Of a DNA stretch of 64,000 bases, positions 8,518 through 17,301 are shown in pieces. The DNA lies in the NCBI RefSeq assembly GCF_016907995.1, contig NZ_JAFBDA010000002.1, forward strand, positions 225,952 to 289,951, given 5' to 3'. Source of the DNA: Clostridium sardiniense. GTDB lineage: Bacteria > Bacillota > Clostridia > Clostridiales > Clostridiaceae. The position numbers were made by a program, and so were the translations under genes. Under the pieces are notes generated by a model that worked only from the letters and a program-made list of their open reading frames with translations, had not been told where the DNA came from and searched no databases. Position 1 is the stretch's first letter. Each line of letters opens with the position of its first letter.

Positions 8518-10078
8518 GGTTTTAGTCGTAGATGATGAAAAGTTAATTAGAATAGCTATGAGGAATATAGTAAATTGGAAAGAACTTAATTGTGAAGTTA
8601 TTGGATATGAAAAAGATGGTGTTGAAGCATTAAAAGTTATTGATGAAGATATACCAGATATAATAATAACTGATTTAAAAATGCCTAATTTAGATGGAAT
8701 AGAACTTATAAAAGAGGTTAAGAGACGAAATATACAAAGTAAAGTTATTGTTTTAAGTAATCATGGAGATTATGACTTAGTAAGAATGGCGATGAAAGAA
8801 GGAGCCTTTGATTATTTGTTAAAGGTTACTATTGAAGGTAAAGATATTGAGGGTATAATAAATCAAGTGAGTAAGGAGATAGAGTTTAATAATTTAAAAT
8901 GTAAAAGTATAGAAAATTTTGATATTGAAGACTTAAAAAAGAATTTACTTCTTATGACAAAACACGAAGAAATTGATGAAAAAGAATTTTTAAAGTGTAT
9001 TGATAATAAAGAGTTTAAAATACTAGATAAGGGTTTTAATGTTAGCTACTTTAAAGTAGATAATATAGATAAAATTTATAAAGAAAAAATAAAAGAGCAT
9101 ACGAACCTTAAAAAAAATATAGAAAATATTATAGATGAAACTATATATAAGGATATAAATTATAAATTAATATTTATAAATAATCATAGTGGAATAATTA
9201 TATTTAATAATAGTGAAAAAAATAATTTAATTAATATAAACAGCACCATTATAAAGAATATAAAACAATATTTAAATATAACTATGTCAATTGCAGTATC
9301 TAAAGAATATGTTGGGAAAAAAAGTTTTAGAAATTGTTTTGATGAGATAGTAGATTTATTCCAATGGAGATTTTATTTAGGGGAAGAATCTGTTATAGAT
9401 TGTTCAACAATGCCGAATTTTAAATATATTGATTATACAAAAATAAAATATCCAATGGAAATTGTAAAAAATGTACGTGAAAGAGAGTTTAGCAATAATT
9501 CCTGTTTGGTAGATAAAATAATTGATTATGTAATAAAGGAAGAAGCTAATCCTAAGTATGTAAAAGAATTATTTATATTTATTCTTGCCAATATAGAAGG
9601 AAATGAATTGCAAAAAGGATTCAAAAATGTAGATAAATTTAATTATATAAGAAAAGCTATTGAAAGTAGTAAAGATATACTTATTCTTAAGAGTTTTCTA
9701 AGAGAAGAGTTTAAAAATATAGAAAATTGGATAAATGATGCAAATAATAGAGCTTATAGGAAAGAAATTGAAGATATTATAAATTATATAGATAAAAACA
9801 TAGAAAGAAAGATTTCTTTAAAAATGCTATCTAAAACTATAAATATGAATGAAAGTTATTTAAGTAGAATTTTTAAGAATGAAACAGGTAAAAATATTAC
9901 TTATTTTATTAATGAAAGAAAGATGAATAGAGCACTAGAACTTCTTTCAAATAAATCTATTATGATAAAGGAAGCCTCCTTAATGGTAGGGATTGATGAC
10001 CAGTTTTATTTCAATAAATTATTCAAAAAATTTTATGGTATAAATCCTAGTGAATTTAAGAAAAAATGTTACAAATAA
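8510..10078 (+). CDS. AraC-type response regulator, YesN family
   Basis: 522 residues. An N-terminal receiver domain has acidic residues Asp8/Asp9, phospho-acceptor Asp55 (IIITDLKMP), Ser83 and Lys105, all required positions. A long Ile/Asn/Lys-rich middle region follows, then a C-terminal AraC double helix-turn-helix (from about 420; SLKMLSKTINMNESYLSRIFKN and the second helix pair near GIDDQFYFNKLFKKFYG). It is the DNA-binding partner of the kinase just upstream. The likely target is the adjacent binding-protein/permease operon, the nearest promoter downstream. Target and ligand are inferred from position. Confidence 0.92.
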   Translation: MLKVLVVDDEKLIRIAMRNIVNWKELNCEVIGYEKDGVEALKVIDEDIPDIIITDLKMPNLDGIELIKEVKRRNIQSKVIVLSNHGDYDLVRMAMKEGAFDYLLKVTIEGKDIEGIINQVSKEIEFNNLKCKSIENFDIEDLKKNLLLMTKHEEIDEKEFLKCIDNKEFKILDKGFNVSYFKVDNIDKIYKEKIKEHTNLKKNIENIIDETIYKDINYKLIFINNHSGIIIFNNSEKNNLININSTIIKNIKQYLNITMSIAVSKEYVGKKSFRNCFDEIVDLFQWRFYLGEESVIDCSTMPNFKYIDYTKIKYPMEIVKNVREREFSNNSCLVDKIIDYVIKEEANPKYVKELFIFILANIEGNELQKGFKNVDKFNYIRKAIESSKDILILKSFLREEFKNIENWINDANNRAYRKEIEDIINYIDKNIERKISLKMLSKTINMNESYLSRIFKNETGKNITYFINERKMNRALELLSNKSIMIKEASLMVGIDDQFYFNKLFKKFYGINPSEFKKKCYK

Positions 10079-10111
10079 TTACGTAAAAATATTCCATATT
10101 ATTGTAAATAG

Positions 10112-10138
10112 CGTTTATATTAAGTGAAAACGATTAAT
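10112..10138 (+). promoter_or_regulatory. cre-like / operator element before the sugar-binding protein gene
   Basis: TGAAAACGATTAAT (10125-10138) matches the first 12 of 14 positions of the CcpA cre consensus TGWNANCGNTNWCA. The upstream CGTTT (10112-10116) is inverted relative to AAAACG. It lies 64-90 bases before the gene. Catabolite repression or response-regulator binding is inferred. Confidence 0.4.
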
Positions 10139-10201
10139 GGTAATATTTAGTTGTAAGGTAATTATAAAGTAAATATAAAAAGTATTTAAGGGGGAGAAAA
10201 A

Positions 10202-11557
10202 ATGAAGAAGAGAAGTATTAAGATGCTAACTCTTTTAGCAGCGACAACTGTGGGTCTATCAATGTTTGCAGGTTGTGGAAACAAAACTACAGAAACAGAT
10301 TCAAAACCTGGAGAAGAACAAGTATTAAATATTGCAGTATTTGAAGGCGGACATGGTTCAGAGTATTGGAAAGAGATTAGTAAAAAGTTTGAAGAAGAAA
10401 ATCCAGGGGTTAAAGTTAATGTTGAAGCCAATCCAAAGATTGGTGAAATAATAAGACCAAGAATAGCATCAGGAGATGCACCAGATTTTATATACTTAGG
10501 ATCAACTGATAAATCTGGATTAGCTACATCTTTAATAAAAGATAATGCACTAGAAGATATATCAGATGTATTTGAAGGTGAAGATCCAGACGGAGGCGGA
10601 AAGCTTAAAGATAAAATTTTAGATGGATTCTTAGATACTTCACTTACAGCCCCATATGGAGATGGAAAGGTATATTTAGCACCACTTTACTATAATGTAA
10701 CAGGTATGTGGTATAACAAAACTTACTTTGAAGATAAAGGATATAAAGCACCAAAAACTTGGGATGAATTCTTTGCTTTAGGTGATAAAGCTAAAGCTGA
10801 TGGAAAATCATTATTTACTTACCAAGGTTTAAATCCATCATATAATGAAGCTATGATATGGCCAATGATTGCATCAGCTGGTGGAGAAAAAGACTTAAAA
10901 GCAGTATTTAATTATGAAGAAGGAGCTTGGAATAGTGAAGGAGCTAAAAAAGCTTTAGAAGCATTTGAAAAGATAGGAAAAGATGATTATTTATTAAAAG
11001 GAACAGTTGGTATGAGCCATACAGCAGCACAACAAGCATTCTTAGATGGAAAAGCTTTATTTATACCAAATGGAAACTGGTTTGAAGATGAAATGAAAAA
11101 CACAATTCCAAAAGAAGGTTTCTCATTTGGATTTATGGCTCCTCCTGTATTTAAGGATGGAGATACTCAATATGCAACTACTATGATAGAACAAATGTAT
11201 ATTCCAAAAGTTGCTAAGAATAAGGAATTAGCAAAGAAATTCTTAGCATTCCAATATAAAGATGAAAATGTTAAATCGAACTCTGAATTATCAGGTGCAG
11301 TTGTACCAGTTAAAAAAGGTTTAGAATTTGCTAAAGAAAAATTAAATCAATCAAACTATGAGTGCTTCAAAATATTTGAAGATGGCGTTAAACCAATAAC
11401 TGTTGACTTCAAGACAGTAACTGGAACTGAAGTTAATATCGCTGATGAAGTGTACAATCCAATGGCTTCAATCATGAATAAGAAGTTAACAGCTAAAGAG
11501 TGGGCTGATAAGCTTGAAAAAGCAGATGCAAAACTTCGTGAAGCATTAAAAAAATAA
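10202..11557 (+). CDS. Extracellular sugar-binding lipoprotein of an ABC importer (CUT1)
   Basis: 451 residues with a lipoprotein signal peptide: basic MKKRSIK, a hydrophobic stretch, and lipobox FAGC with the lipidated Cys near residue 22. The mature part is a family 1 extracellular solute-binding protein (LNIAVFEGGHGSEYWKEI, APDFIYLGS, ADGKSLFTYQGL, GKALFIPNGNWFEDEM). It captures an oligosaccharide outside the membrane for the two permeases that follow. Given the GH112 phosphorylase and amino-sugar kinase next door, galacto-N-biose/lacto-N-biose is the probable ligand, but this is context only. GGGGGAG precedes the ATG. Confidence 0.92.
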   Translation: MKKRSIKMLTLLAATTVGLSMFAGCGNKTTETDSKPGEEQVLNIAVFEGGHGSEYWKEISKKFEEENPGVKVNVEANPKIGEIIRPRIASGDAPDFIYLGSTDKSGLATSLIKDNALEDISDVFEGEDPDGGGKLKDKILDGFLDTSLTAPYGDGKVYLAPLYYNVTGMWYNKTYFEDKGYKAPKTWDEFFALGDKAKADGKSLFTYQGLNPSYNEAMIWPMIASAGGEKDLKAVFNYEEGAWNSEGAKKALEAFEKIGKDDYLLKGTVGMSHTAAQQAFLDGKALFIPNGNWFEDEMKNTIPKEGFSFGFMAPPVFKDGDTQYATTMIEQMYIPKVAKNKELAKKFLAFQYKDENVKSNSELSGAVVPVKKGLEFAKEKLNQSNYECFKIFEDGVKPITVDFKTVTGTEVNIADEVYNPMASIMNKKLTAKEWADKLEKADAKLREALKK

Positions 11558-11577
11558 TAAATATTAAAATAATGGAT

Positions 11578-11603
11578 AATGGTTGGGGTAAAACCCAACC
11601 ATT
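11578..11603 (+). other. Intercistronic stem-loop between binding protein and permease
   Basis: AATGGTTGGG (11578-11587) pairs perfectly with CCCAACCATT (11594-11603) around GTAAAA. No T run follows, so it is more likely an mRNA 3'-end stabiliser that raises binding-protein levels over the permeases than a full terminator. Confidence 0.6.
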
Positions 11604-11633
11604 ACTAAATATATAGCATTGGAAGTGAGATAC

Positions 11634-12515
11634 GTGAAAAATAATAAAAAGAAAGTATTTATAGCGTGGTGCATAATTCCTGCATTAGTATTGTTTTGTT
11701 TATTTATGGTGTACCCAATAATAAAAGGATTTAGTATGTCTTTATATAGCTGGGGAGGATTATCAGATAATGCAACTTTTATAGGCTTTGATAACTTTAA
11801 AACTCTCTTTACAGATGAATATTTTATAAAATCTTTAAAAAATACAGGATTTTTACTTTTAGTATTCCCAAGTATAACAATAGTTTTTTCATTATTGTTA
11901 GCAATCTTCTTAACACAAGGAAAACTTAAAGAAAAGAATTTTTATAGATTAGTTTTCTTCTTCCCAAATGTTTTATCTATGGTTGTAATAGGGGTCCTAT
12001 TTACATACATTTATGATCCTTCAATTGGTATATTAAATTCTTTCTTTGAAATGCTTGGGCTAGAGTCTCTTCAGCTAGTTTGGCTTGGAGATCCTAAAAC
12101 TGTATTATGGGCACTTGCGATGGCAATGGTGTGGCAAGCGGTAGGATATTATATGGTAATATACATGGCAGGTCTTGATGGAATTCCACCAGAACTTTAT
12201 GAAGTGGCAGATATAGAGGGAGCTACTTTTTGGCAAAGATTTAGATATGTTACATTACCAATGATTTGGGAAATTGTAAGAGTTACTTTAGTATTCTTTA
12301 TAACTGGAGTATTTAATTTAAGTTTTATATTTGTAAATGTAATGACTGGAGGAGGTCCAGATGGTGGTTCAGAAGTATTGCTAACTTACATGTACAAGCA
12401 AGCTTTTGTTAATTCTAACTATGGTTATGCAATGGCTATAGGGGTCGTAATATTTATTATGGCAGTTGGACTTGCACTTATTTTAAATAGAATAACAAAA
12501 AAGAGTGAAGCATAA
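11634..12515 (+). CDS. Sugar ABC transporter permease, MalF-like
   Basis: A six-helix CUT1 permease of about 293 residues: first TM at IPALVLFCLFMVYPIIKGF, the typical SLYSW sequence, and the EAA loop YEVADIEGATFWQRFRYVTLP that docks onto the ATPase. GTG 11634 is taken as start because GGAAGTGAG lies just upstream; a TTG at 11619 would add five residues but has no ribosome-binding sequence. It forms a heterodimeric channel with the next gene product. Confidence 0.92.
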   Translation: MKNNKKKVFIAWCIIPALVLFCLFMVYPIIKGFSMSLYSWGGLSDNATFIGFDNFKTLFTDEYFIKSLKNTGFLLLVFPSITIVFSLLLAIFLTQGKLKEKNFYRLVFFFPNVLSMVVIGVLFTYIYDPSIGILNSFFEMLGLESLQLVWLGDPKTVLWALAMAMVWQAVGYYMVIYMAGLDGIPPELYEVADIEGATFWQRFRYVTLPMIWEIVRVTLVFFITGVFNLSFIFVNVMTGGGPDGGSEVLLTYMYKQAFVNSNYGYAMAIGVVIFIMAVGLALILNRITKKSEA

Positions 12516-12532
12516 AAGAGAGGAGAATAGCT

Positions 12533-13378
12533 ATGAGAGTTGAAAATAAAGGCGAAAAAATTAAAAATTGGACATTGAGAATAGTATTGATTTTCGGAAG
12601 CTTGCTTGTTATTGTTCCTTTAATTTGGACAGTTTTATCTTCACTAAAATCACCAAGTGAATTTACTACTGCACCATGGGCACTACCGGAAACATTAAAA
12701 TTTGAAAATTATACAAATGCTTTTACTAAAGCAAATATGGGAGATTATTTTATAAATTCAATAATAGTAACATTACTAGCATTAGCTTTTTTAATGATAC
12801 TTGCAGTACCATCAGCTTATGTACTATCTAGATATAAATTTATAGGATCAAACTTCTTAAAGAATTCATATATGGCGGGATTATTTATACAATCAGTATA
12901 TATAATAGTACCATTATTTTTAATAATGAGTGATTTAACTTTATTAAATAATAGAGTAGCACTAAGTTTAGTTTATGCAGTTTTACAATTACCATTTTCA
13001 ATTTATATATTAATAGGATTTATGCAAAGTATACCTAAAGATTATGAAGAAGCTGCAATGATAGATGGATGTGGTTATACAAGGACATTAACAAGTGTTA
13101 TAGTTCCTCTTGCAAAGCCTGGAATAATAACAGTTTTAATATTTAATTTCATGGGATTCTGGAATGAATATGCTATGGCAATGACATTTATAACTCAAGA
13201 TTCAAAGAAAACATTACCTGTAGGACTTCAAAATTTAATGGAAGTAAATAAGTTTGCAACTGATTGGGGTGCAATGTTTGCCGGTATGGTTATAGTAATG
13301 GTACCAACAATAATTGTTTATTCAATATTCCATAAGAAGTTAACTGAAGGAGTTAATATAGGTGGAATTAAGGGGTAG
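12533..13378 (+). CDS. Sugar ABC transporter permease, MalG-like
   Basis: 281 residues, six predicted TM helices, first helix LRIVLIFGSLLVIVPLIWTV, the SSLKSPSEF segment common in MalG-like proteins, and the EAA motif YEEAAMIDGCGYTRTLTSVIVPLAKPG. It starts 17 bases after the previous permease with AGAGGAG before the ATG, so the two are co-translated. It completes the importer together with the binding protein and an ATPase, probably the MsmX-type one at 1935-3038. The operon ends at 13471. Confidence 0.93.
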   Translation: MRVENKGEKIKNWTLRIVLIFGSLLVIVPLIWTVLSSLKSPSEFTTAPWALPETLKFENYTNAFTKANMGDYFINSIIVTLLALAFLMILAVPSAYVLSRYKFIGSNFLKNSYMAGLFIQSVYIIVPLFLIMSDLTLLNNRVALSLVYAVLQLPFSIYILIGFMQSIPKDYEEAAMIDGCGYTRTLTSVIVPLAKPGIITVLIFNFMGFWNEYAMAMTFITQDSKKTLPVGLQNLMEVNKFATDWGAMFAGMVIVMVPTIIVYSIFHKKLTEGVNIGGIKG

Positions 13379-13470
13379 GATTATTATATATTATAAAAGA
13401 TAAAAGCAATATTAAATTAACAAAAAAGATTAAAGAGAGATTTATAAATGATACATTTTAAAGTTTCACT

Positions 13471-13507
13471 AAAACCCAGATGAATATATATTCATCTGGG
13501 TTTTAAG
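13471..13507. terminator. Strong terminator of the sugar transporter operon
   Basis: AAAACCCAGATGAA (13471-13484) pairs perfectly with TTCATCTGGGTTTT (13491-13504) around TATATA. It insulates the sugar module from prmA. Confidence 0.92.
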
Positions 13508-13513
13508 CTTTTC

Positions 13514-13543
13514 TTGACAGATTTCATTTAAAAAGGGTAAAAT
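13514..13543 (+). promoter_or_regulatory. Sigma-A promoter of the prmA operon
   Basis: Consensus TTGACA (13514-13519), an 18-base spacer and TAAAAT (13538-13543), right after the preceding terminator and 47 bases before the chosen prmA start. Confidence 0.75.
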
Positions 13544-13589
13544 TATTTATTAAGTTCATTAATAAATGAAAGAGAAAGGAATGAATTTC

Positions 13590-14531
13590 ATGGAAGGATC
13601 ATGGATAGAAGTAAAAGTTATTACAACAAGTGAGGCACTTGAACCTATAGAAGGTATTTTTTATATATTAGACTGCAAGGGAGTTTCAGTAGAAGACCCT
13701 AATGATATATTAGAAAGAGAACAAGGACCATTAACTTGGGACTTTGCAGATATAAATGTTTTAGAACATAAGGGGGAGTATGCTGTAGTTAAAGGATATT
13801 TCTCAGAGGAAGATAATATAGATGAAGTTGTTACATATGTAAAAGAAAAAGTACAAGAAATAAAAGAAATGGGATTCAATGTTGGAGAAGGAAGAGTAGA
13901 AGTTACTAAAACTCATGAAGAAGATTGGGCAAATAATTGGAAGAAGTACTATAAGCCTTCAAAAGTTGGAGAACATATTGTTGTTAAACCAATATGGGAA
14001 GAATACAAAGAAAGCGAAGGGGAACTAGTAGTAGAATTAGATCCAGGTATGGCATTTGGAACAGGCGATCATGAAACAACAAAAATGTGCATTCAGGCCT
14101 TAGAAAAATATGTTGAAAAAGATAGTACTGTATTCGATGTTGGTACAGGATCAGGGATACTTGCAATAGCAGCAGCTAAACTTGGTGCTAAGAAAGCTGT
14201 AGGTGTTGACTTAGATCCGGTTGCAGTAGAATCTGCTAAAGAAAATGTAGGATATAATGATTTAGATAATATAGAAATACTTTATGGAAATCTAGTTGAA
14301 GTAATAGAAGGAAAAGCTGATATAGTTGTTGCAAATATTATTGCTGAAGTAATATGCATACTAATTGATGATGTTAAGAGAGTGCTGAAAAGCGGTGGAA
14401 TGTTCATAACATCAGGTATTATACATGAAAGAGTAAGTATGGTTACTGATAAATTAGAAGAAGCAGGCTTTGAAATTATTAAAGTTAACAAAGATGGAGA
14501 ATGGAACTGTATTATAGCAAAAGCAAAATAA
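13590..14531 (+). CDS. prmA: Ribosomal protein L11 methyltransferase PrmA
   Basis: A class I SAM methyltransferase with the PrmA signature MAFGTGDHETT, SAM motif I VFDVGTGSGILAIAAAKLGA, the acidic strand VGVDLDPVAVESA and IVVANIIAEVI. It trimethylates ribosomal protein L11. Two upstream in-frame ATGs exist (13566, 13581), but AAAGGA (13575-13580) is spaced 9 bases from ATG 13590, giving a 313-residue protein beginning MEGSWIEVKV, as is typical for clostridial PrmA. First gene of the prmA-rsmE-mtaB unit, which normally follows dnaJ directly; here the sugar module lies between. Confidence 0.95.
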   Translation: MEGSWIEVKVITTSEALEPIEGIFYILDCKGVSVEDPNDILEREQGPLTWDFADINVLEHKGEYAVVKGYFSEEDNIDEVVTYVKEKVQEIKEMGFNVGEGRVEVTKTHEEDWANNWKKYYKPSKVGEHIVVKPIWEEYKESEGELVVELDPGMAFGTGDHETTKMCIQALEKYVEKDSTVFDVGTGSGILAIAAAKLGAKKAVGVDLDPVAVESAKENVGYNDLDNIEILYGNLVEVIEGKADIVVANIIAEVICILIDDVKRVLKSGGMFITSGIIHERVSMVTDKLEEAGFEIIKVNKDGEWNCIIAKAK

Positions 14532-14549
14532 AGGTTAGGTGAAGAGTAA

Positions 14550-15299
14550 ATGCATAAGTTTTTTACCCCATCAAACTATATATTTGATAATAAAGGGAAA
14601 ATAGTGGGGGAAGATGTAAAACATATTTATAAAGTTTTAAGACTAGCTGAAGGTGAAGAGGTAGTTTTAAATGACTGCGCTGGTGTAGAATATTTAGCTA
14701 AAATAAATGAAGTAACAAAGAGTGAGGTTACATTAGATATAATTGAAAAGCTAGATATAAATAACGAAAGTGATGTTGAAATAGTATTATTTCAAGGAAT
14801 GCCGAAAGCTCAAAAGATGGACTTAATAGTTCAAAAGGGTACAGAACTTGGAGTAAGTAAATTTATTCCACTTATAACTGAAAGGGTAGATGTAAAGCTT
14901 AAGGGTGATTTTAAAAAATTAGATAGATTAAATAGAATAGCACTTGAAGCTTGTAAGCAAAGTAAAAGAAGTGTAATTCCAGAAGTTTTAAGCCCAATTG
15001 GAATTGATGAATTAATAAATGAAATAAATACCTTTGACTTAATTTTAGTTCCATATGAAAATAAAGAGGACTATGGAATTAAAGCACTTATGAAAGATAT
15101 AGATAAAGAAAATATAAGAAGAGTTTGTATAATAGTAGGTCCAGAAGGTGGATTTGAAGAGAGTGAAATTGAAAGATTGAAGGATGCTGGAGCTTATATA
15201 ATAACTTTAGGTAAAAGAATACTTAGAACAGAAACAGCTGGCTTTGTAGCCACTTCATTAATTCAATATGAGTTAGGAGATCTAGGAGGAATAATTTAA
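14550..15299 (+). CDS. rsmE: 16S rRNA (uracil-1498 N3)-methyltransferase RsmE
   Basis: 249 residues, SPOUT-class methyltransferase. The N-terminal PUA-like part has KHIYKVLRLAEGEEV; the knotted SAM-binding C-terminus has IVQKGTELGVSKFIPLITERV, IIVGPEGGFEESEIE and LGKRILRTETAGF, all family signatures. It methylates U1498 in the decoding centre of 16S rRNA. It lies 18 bases after prmA and overlaps the next gene by one base (TAATG), indicating translational coupling. B. subtilis counterpart: yqeU. Confidence 0.95.
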   Translation: MHKFFTPSNYIFDNKGKIVGEDVKHIYKVLRLAEGEEVVLNDCAGVEYLAKINEVTKSEVTLDIIEKLDINNESDVEIVLFQGMPKAQKMDLIVQKGTELGVSKFIPLITERVDVKLKGDFKKLDRLNRIALEACKQSKRSVIPEVLSPIGIDELINEINTFDLILVPYENKEDYGIKALMKDIDKENIRRVCIIVGPEGGFEESEIERLKDAGAYIITLGKRILRTETAGFVATSLIQYELGDLGGII

Positions 15300-16606
15300 T
15301 GAAAGTTGCATTTGCTACATTAGGATGTAGAGTAAATATGTATGAATCAGAAGCTATGACTGAAAAGTTTGTAAGAGAAGGATATGAAGTTGTAGACTTT
15401 ACAGAAATTGCAGATGTATATGTTGTAAATACATGTTCAGTTACAAATATGGGAGATAAAAAATCAAGACAAATAATAGGTAGAGCAAGAAGATTAAATC
15501 CAGAGGCTATAATTGCAGTAGTTGGATGTTATTCACAAATCGCTCCTAAAGAAGTTTCAGGAATAGAAGGAGTAGATGTTGTTCTTGGAAGTAGAAACAA
15601 GGGAGAAGTAGTTTATTACGTAAATAAAGCTATAGATGAGAAAAAACCACAAATAGAAGTTGGTGGAGTACTTAGAAATAAGAATTTTGAACAATTAAAG
15701 ATAGAAGATTATAGAGATAAAACTAGAGCATTCTTAAAAATACAAGATGGATGTAATAGATTCTGTGCATATTGTTTAATACCATATACAAGAGGAGCTG
15801 TTTGTTCAAAAGACTTTAATAGCGTTCTTGAAGAAATAAAACAACTTGCAGCCCATGGGTTTAAAGAAGTGATATTATCAGGAATTCATACAGCCTCTTA
15901 TGGATTAGACTTAGAAGGTAATGTTAATTTAGTTACATTGCTTGAAGAGATAGAGAAAATTGATGGAATAGAAAGAGTTAGAATAGGCTCTATAGAACCA
16001 GCATTTTTCACAGATGATGTTGTAGAGAAAATTAAGAATATGAAAAAACTTTGTCCACAATTCCATTTATCATTACAAAGTGGATGTGATGCTACATTAA
16101 AGAGAATGAATAGAAGATATACAGCAGCAGAATATGAGAGAATAGTTAATGTATTAAGAGATACTCTAGAAGATGCGTCAATAACAACAGATGTTATCGT
16201 TGGATTCCCAGGAGAAACTGATGAAGAGTTTAATGAAACATATGAATTCTTAAAGAGAAATAAATTAACTAAAACTCATATATTTAAGTTTAGTCCAAGA
16301 ACTGGAACAAAAGCAGCAGATATGAAAGATCAAGTTGACGGAACTAAAAAAGAAGAAAGAAGTAAAAAATTAATAGAGCTTAATGAAAAAAATGAAGCCG
16401 AGGTTACTGAAAGCTTAATAGGAAGAGAAATGGGTATATTAATTGAGCAAGAAGTGAAAGGTAAAGAAGGAATATATGAAGGATATACTAGAAACTTTAT
16501 TAAAGTTCATGTAGATGGAGCTTCTAAAGATGATATTGGAGATATAATAAAAGTGAAAATTTTATCATCAAAGGGTGACTATGCAGAGGGAAAAGTGGTA
16601 AAATAA
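15299..16606 (+). CDS. mtaB: tRNA ct6A37/t6A37 methylthiotransferase MtaB
   Basis: 435 residues in MiaB-family order: N-terminal UPF0004 domain with cluster cysteines (TLGCRVN, NTCSVT, VGCYSQ), a radical-SAM domain with the CNRFCAYCLIPYTRG triad (CxxxCxxC), and a C-terminal TRAM RNA-binding domain. It inserts a methylthio group into threonylcarbamoyladenosine at tRNA position 37 using two iron-sulfur clusters, aiding ANN codon reading. Start overlaps the rsmE stop. B. subtilis counterpart: yqeV. Confidence 0.94.
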   Translation: MKVAFATLGCRVNMYESEAMTEKFVREGYEVVDFTEIADVYVVNTCSVTNMGDKKSRQIIGRARRLNPEAIIAVVGCYSQIAPKEVSGIEGVDVVLGSRNKGEVVYYVNKAIDEKKPQIEVGGVLRNKNFEQLKIEDYRDKTRAFLKIQDGCNRFCAYCLIPYTRGAVCSKDFNSVLEEIKQLAAHGFKEVILSGIHTASYGLDLEGNVNLVTLLEEIEKIDGIERVRIGSIEPAFFTDDVVEKIKNMKKLCPQFHLSLQSGCDATLKRMNRRYTAAEYERIVNVLRDTLEDASITTDVIVGFPGETDEEFNETYEFLKRNKLTKTHIFKFSPRTGTKAADMKDQVDGTKKEERSKKLIELNEKNEAEVTESLIGREMGILIEQEVKGKEGIYEGYTRNFIKVHVDGASKDDIGDIIKVKILSSKGDYAEGKVVK

Positions 16607-16639
16607 TAAAGTAACTACTCTGTTAAAGGGGGTGAGTTT

Positions 16640-16984
16640 ATGTCAGACTGTATTTTTTGTAAAATAGTTAATGGGGAAATTCCATCAAATAAGATATACG
16701 AAGACGAATATGTATATGCTTTTTATGATATAAGTCCAGAGGCTCCAGTTCATTTTTTAGTTATACCTAAGGAACATATAAAAAGTGCTAACTTCATAAC
16801 AAAAGAAAATTCAAATGTAGTTGCACACATCTTTGAAGTTATAAATAAAATAACAAGTGAACTAGGTATTTCAGAAGATGGATATAGAATTGTAAATAAC
16901 TGTGGAGTTCTAGGCGGTCAAACTGTAGATCATATGCACTTCCACGTTTTAGGTGGGAGAGAATTAAAATGGCCACCAGGCTAA
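16640..16984 (+). CDS. HIT-family nucleotide hydrolase (HinT-like)
   Basis: 114 residues, a complete single-domain HIT protein: N-terminal DCIFCKIVNGEIPS, then the catalytic histidine triad QTVDHMHFHVLGG (HxHxH). Such proteins hydrolyse adenosine 5'-phosphoramidates and acyl-adenylates in the cytosol. GGGGGTGAG stands before the ATG. It follows mtaB by 33 bases and is followed by a separate rpsU promoter. Cellular role in clostridia is poorly defined. Confidence 0.93.
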   Translation: MSDCIFCKIVNGEIPSNKIYEDEYVYAFYDISPEAPVHFLVIPKEHIKSANFITKENSNVVAHIFEVINKITSELGISEDGYRIVNNCGVLGGQTVDHMHFHVLGGRELKWPPG

Positions 16985-17003
16985 AAAATCTTTCATGAAA
17001 TTG

Positions 17004-17033
17004 TTGACACAATTAACATGAATAATGTATAAT
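17004..17033 (+). promoter_or_regulatory. Consensus sigma-A promoter of rpsU
   Basis: TTGACA (17004-17009), an 18-base spacer and TATAAT (17028-17033): two perfect hexamers. Transcription would start near 17040, leaving a leader of about 60 bases with the hairpin CCGTAGCT / AGCTA(G)CGG (17053-17087) in front of a GGAGGGAGGG ribosome-binding stretch. Confidence 0.9.
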
Positions 17034-17101
17034 ATAGCTTGTGTTATTAAGCCCGTAGCTGATTGAATTGATAATTTAAGCTAGCGGAGGGAGGGATAAT
17101 T

Positions 17102-17278
17102 ATGTCAGAAATAAAAGTTGGAGAAAACGAAACACTTGAAAGTGCGTTAAGAAGATTTAAAAGAAAATGTGCTAGAGCTGGAGTTCTTTCAGAAGTTAGA
17201 AAGAGAGAACATTACGAAAAGCCAAGCGTAAAGAAGAAAAAGAAATCAGAAGCTGCTAGAAAGAGAAAGTTCAAGTAG
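17102..17278 (+). CDS. rpsU: 30S ribosomal protein S21
   Basis: A 58-residue basic protein beginning [20 protein letters not shown] and ending in a Lys/Arg-rich tail ([15 protein letters not shown]), the canonical bS21. It is part of the small subunit platform and helps mRNA selection. Preceded by GGAGGGAGGG. It sits between hinT and yqeY as in other Firmicutes and has its own strong promoter. Confidence 0.97.
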   Translation: MSEIKVGENETLESALRRFKRKCARAGVLSEVRKREHYEKPSVKKKKKSEAARKRKFK

Positions 17279-17301
17279 TATTTTGAAAGAAGGTATAGAA
17301 A

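Noticed and set aside
1900..13510. Insertion sequence or integrase flanking the sugar module
   Set aside because: No transposase, integrase, target-site duplication or tRNA was found at either edge.
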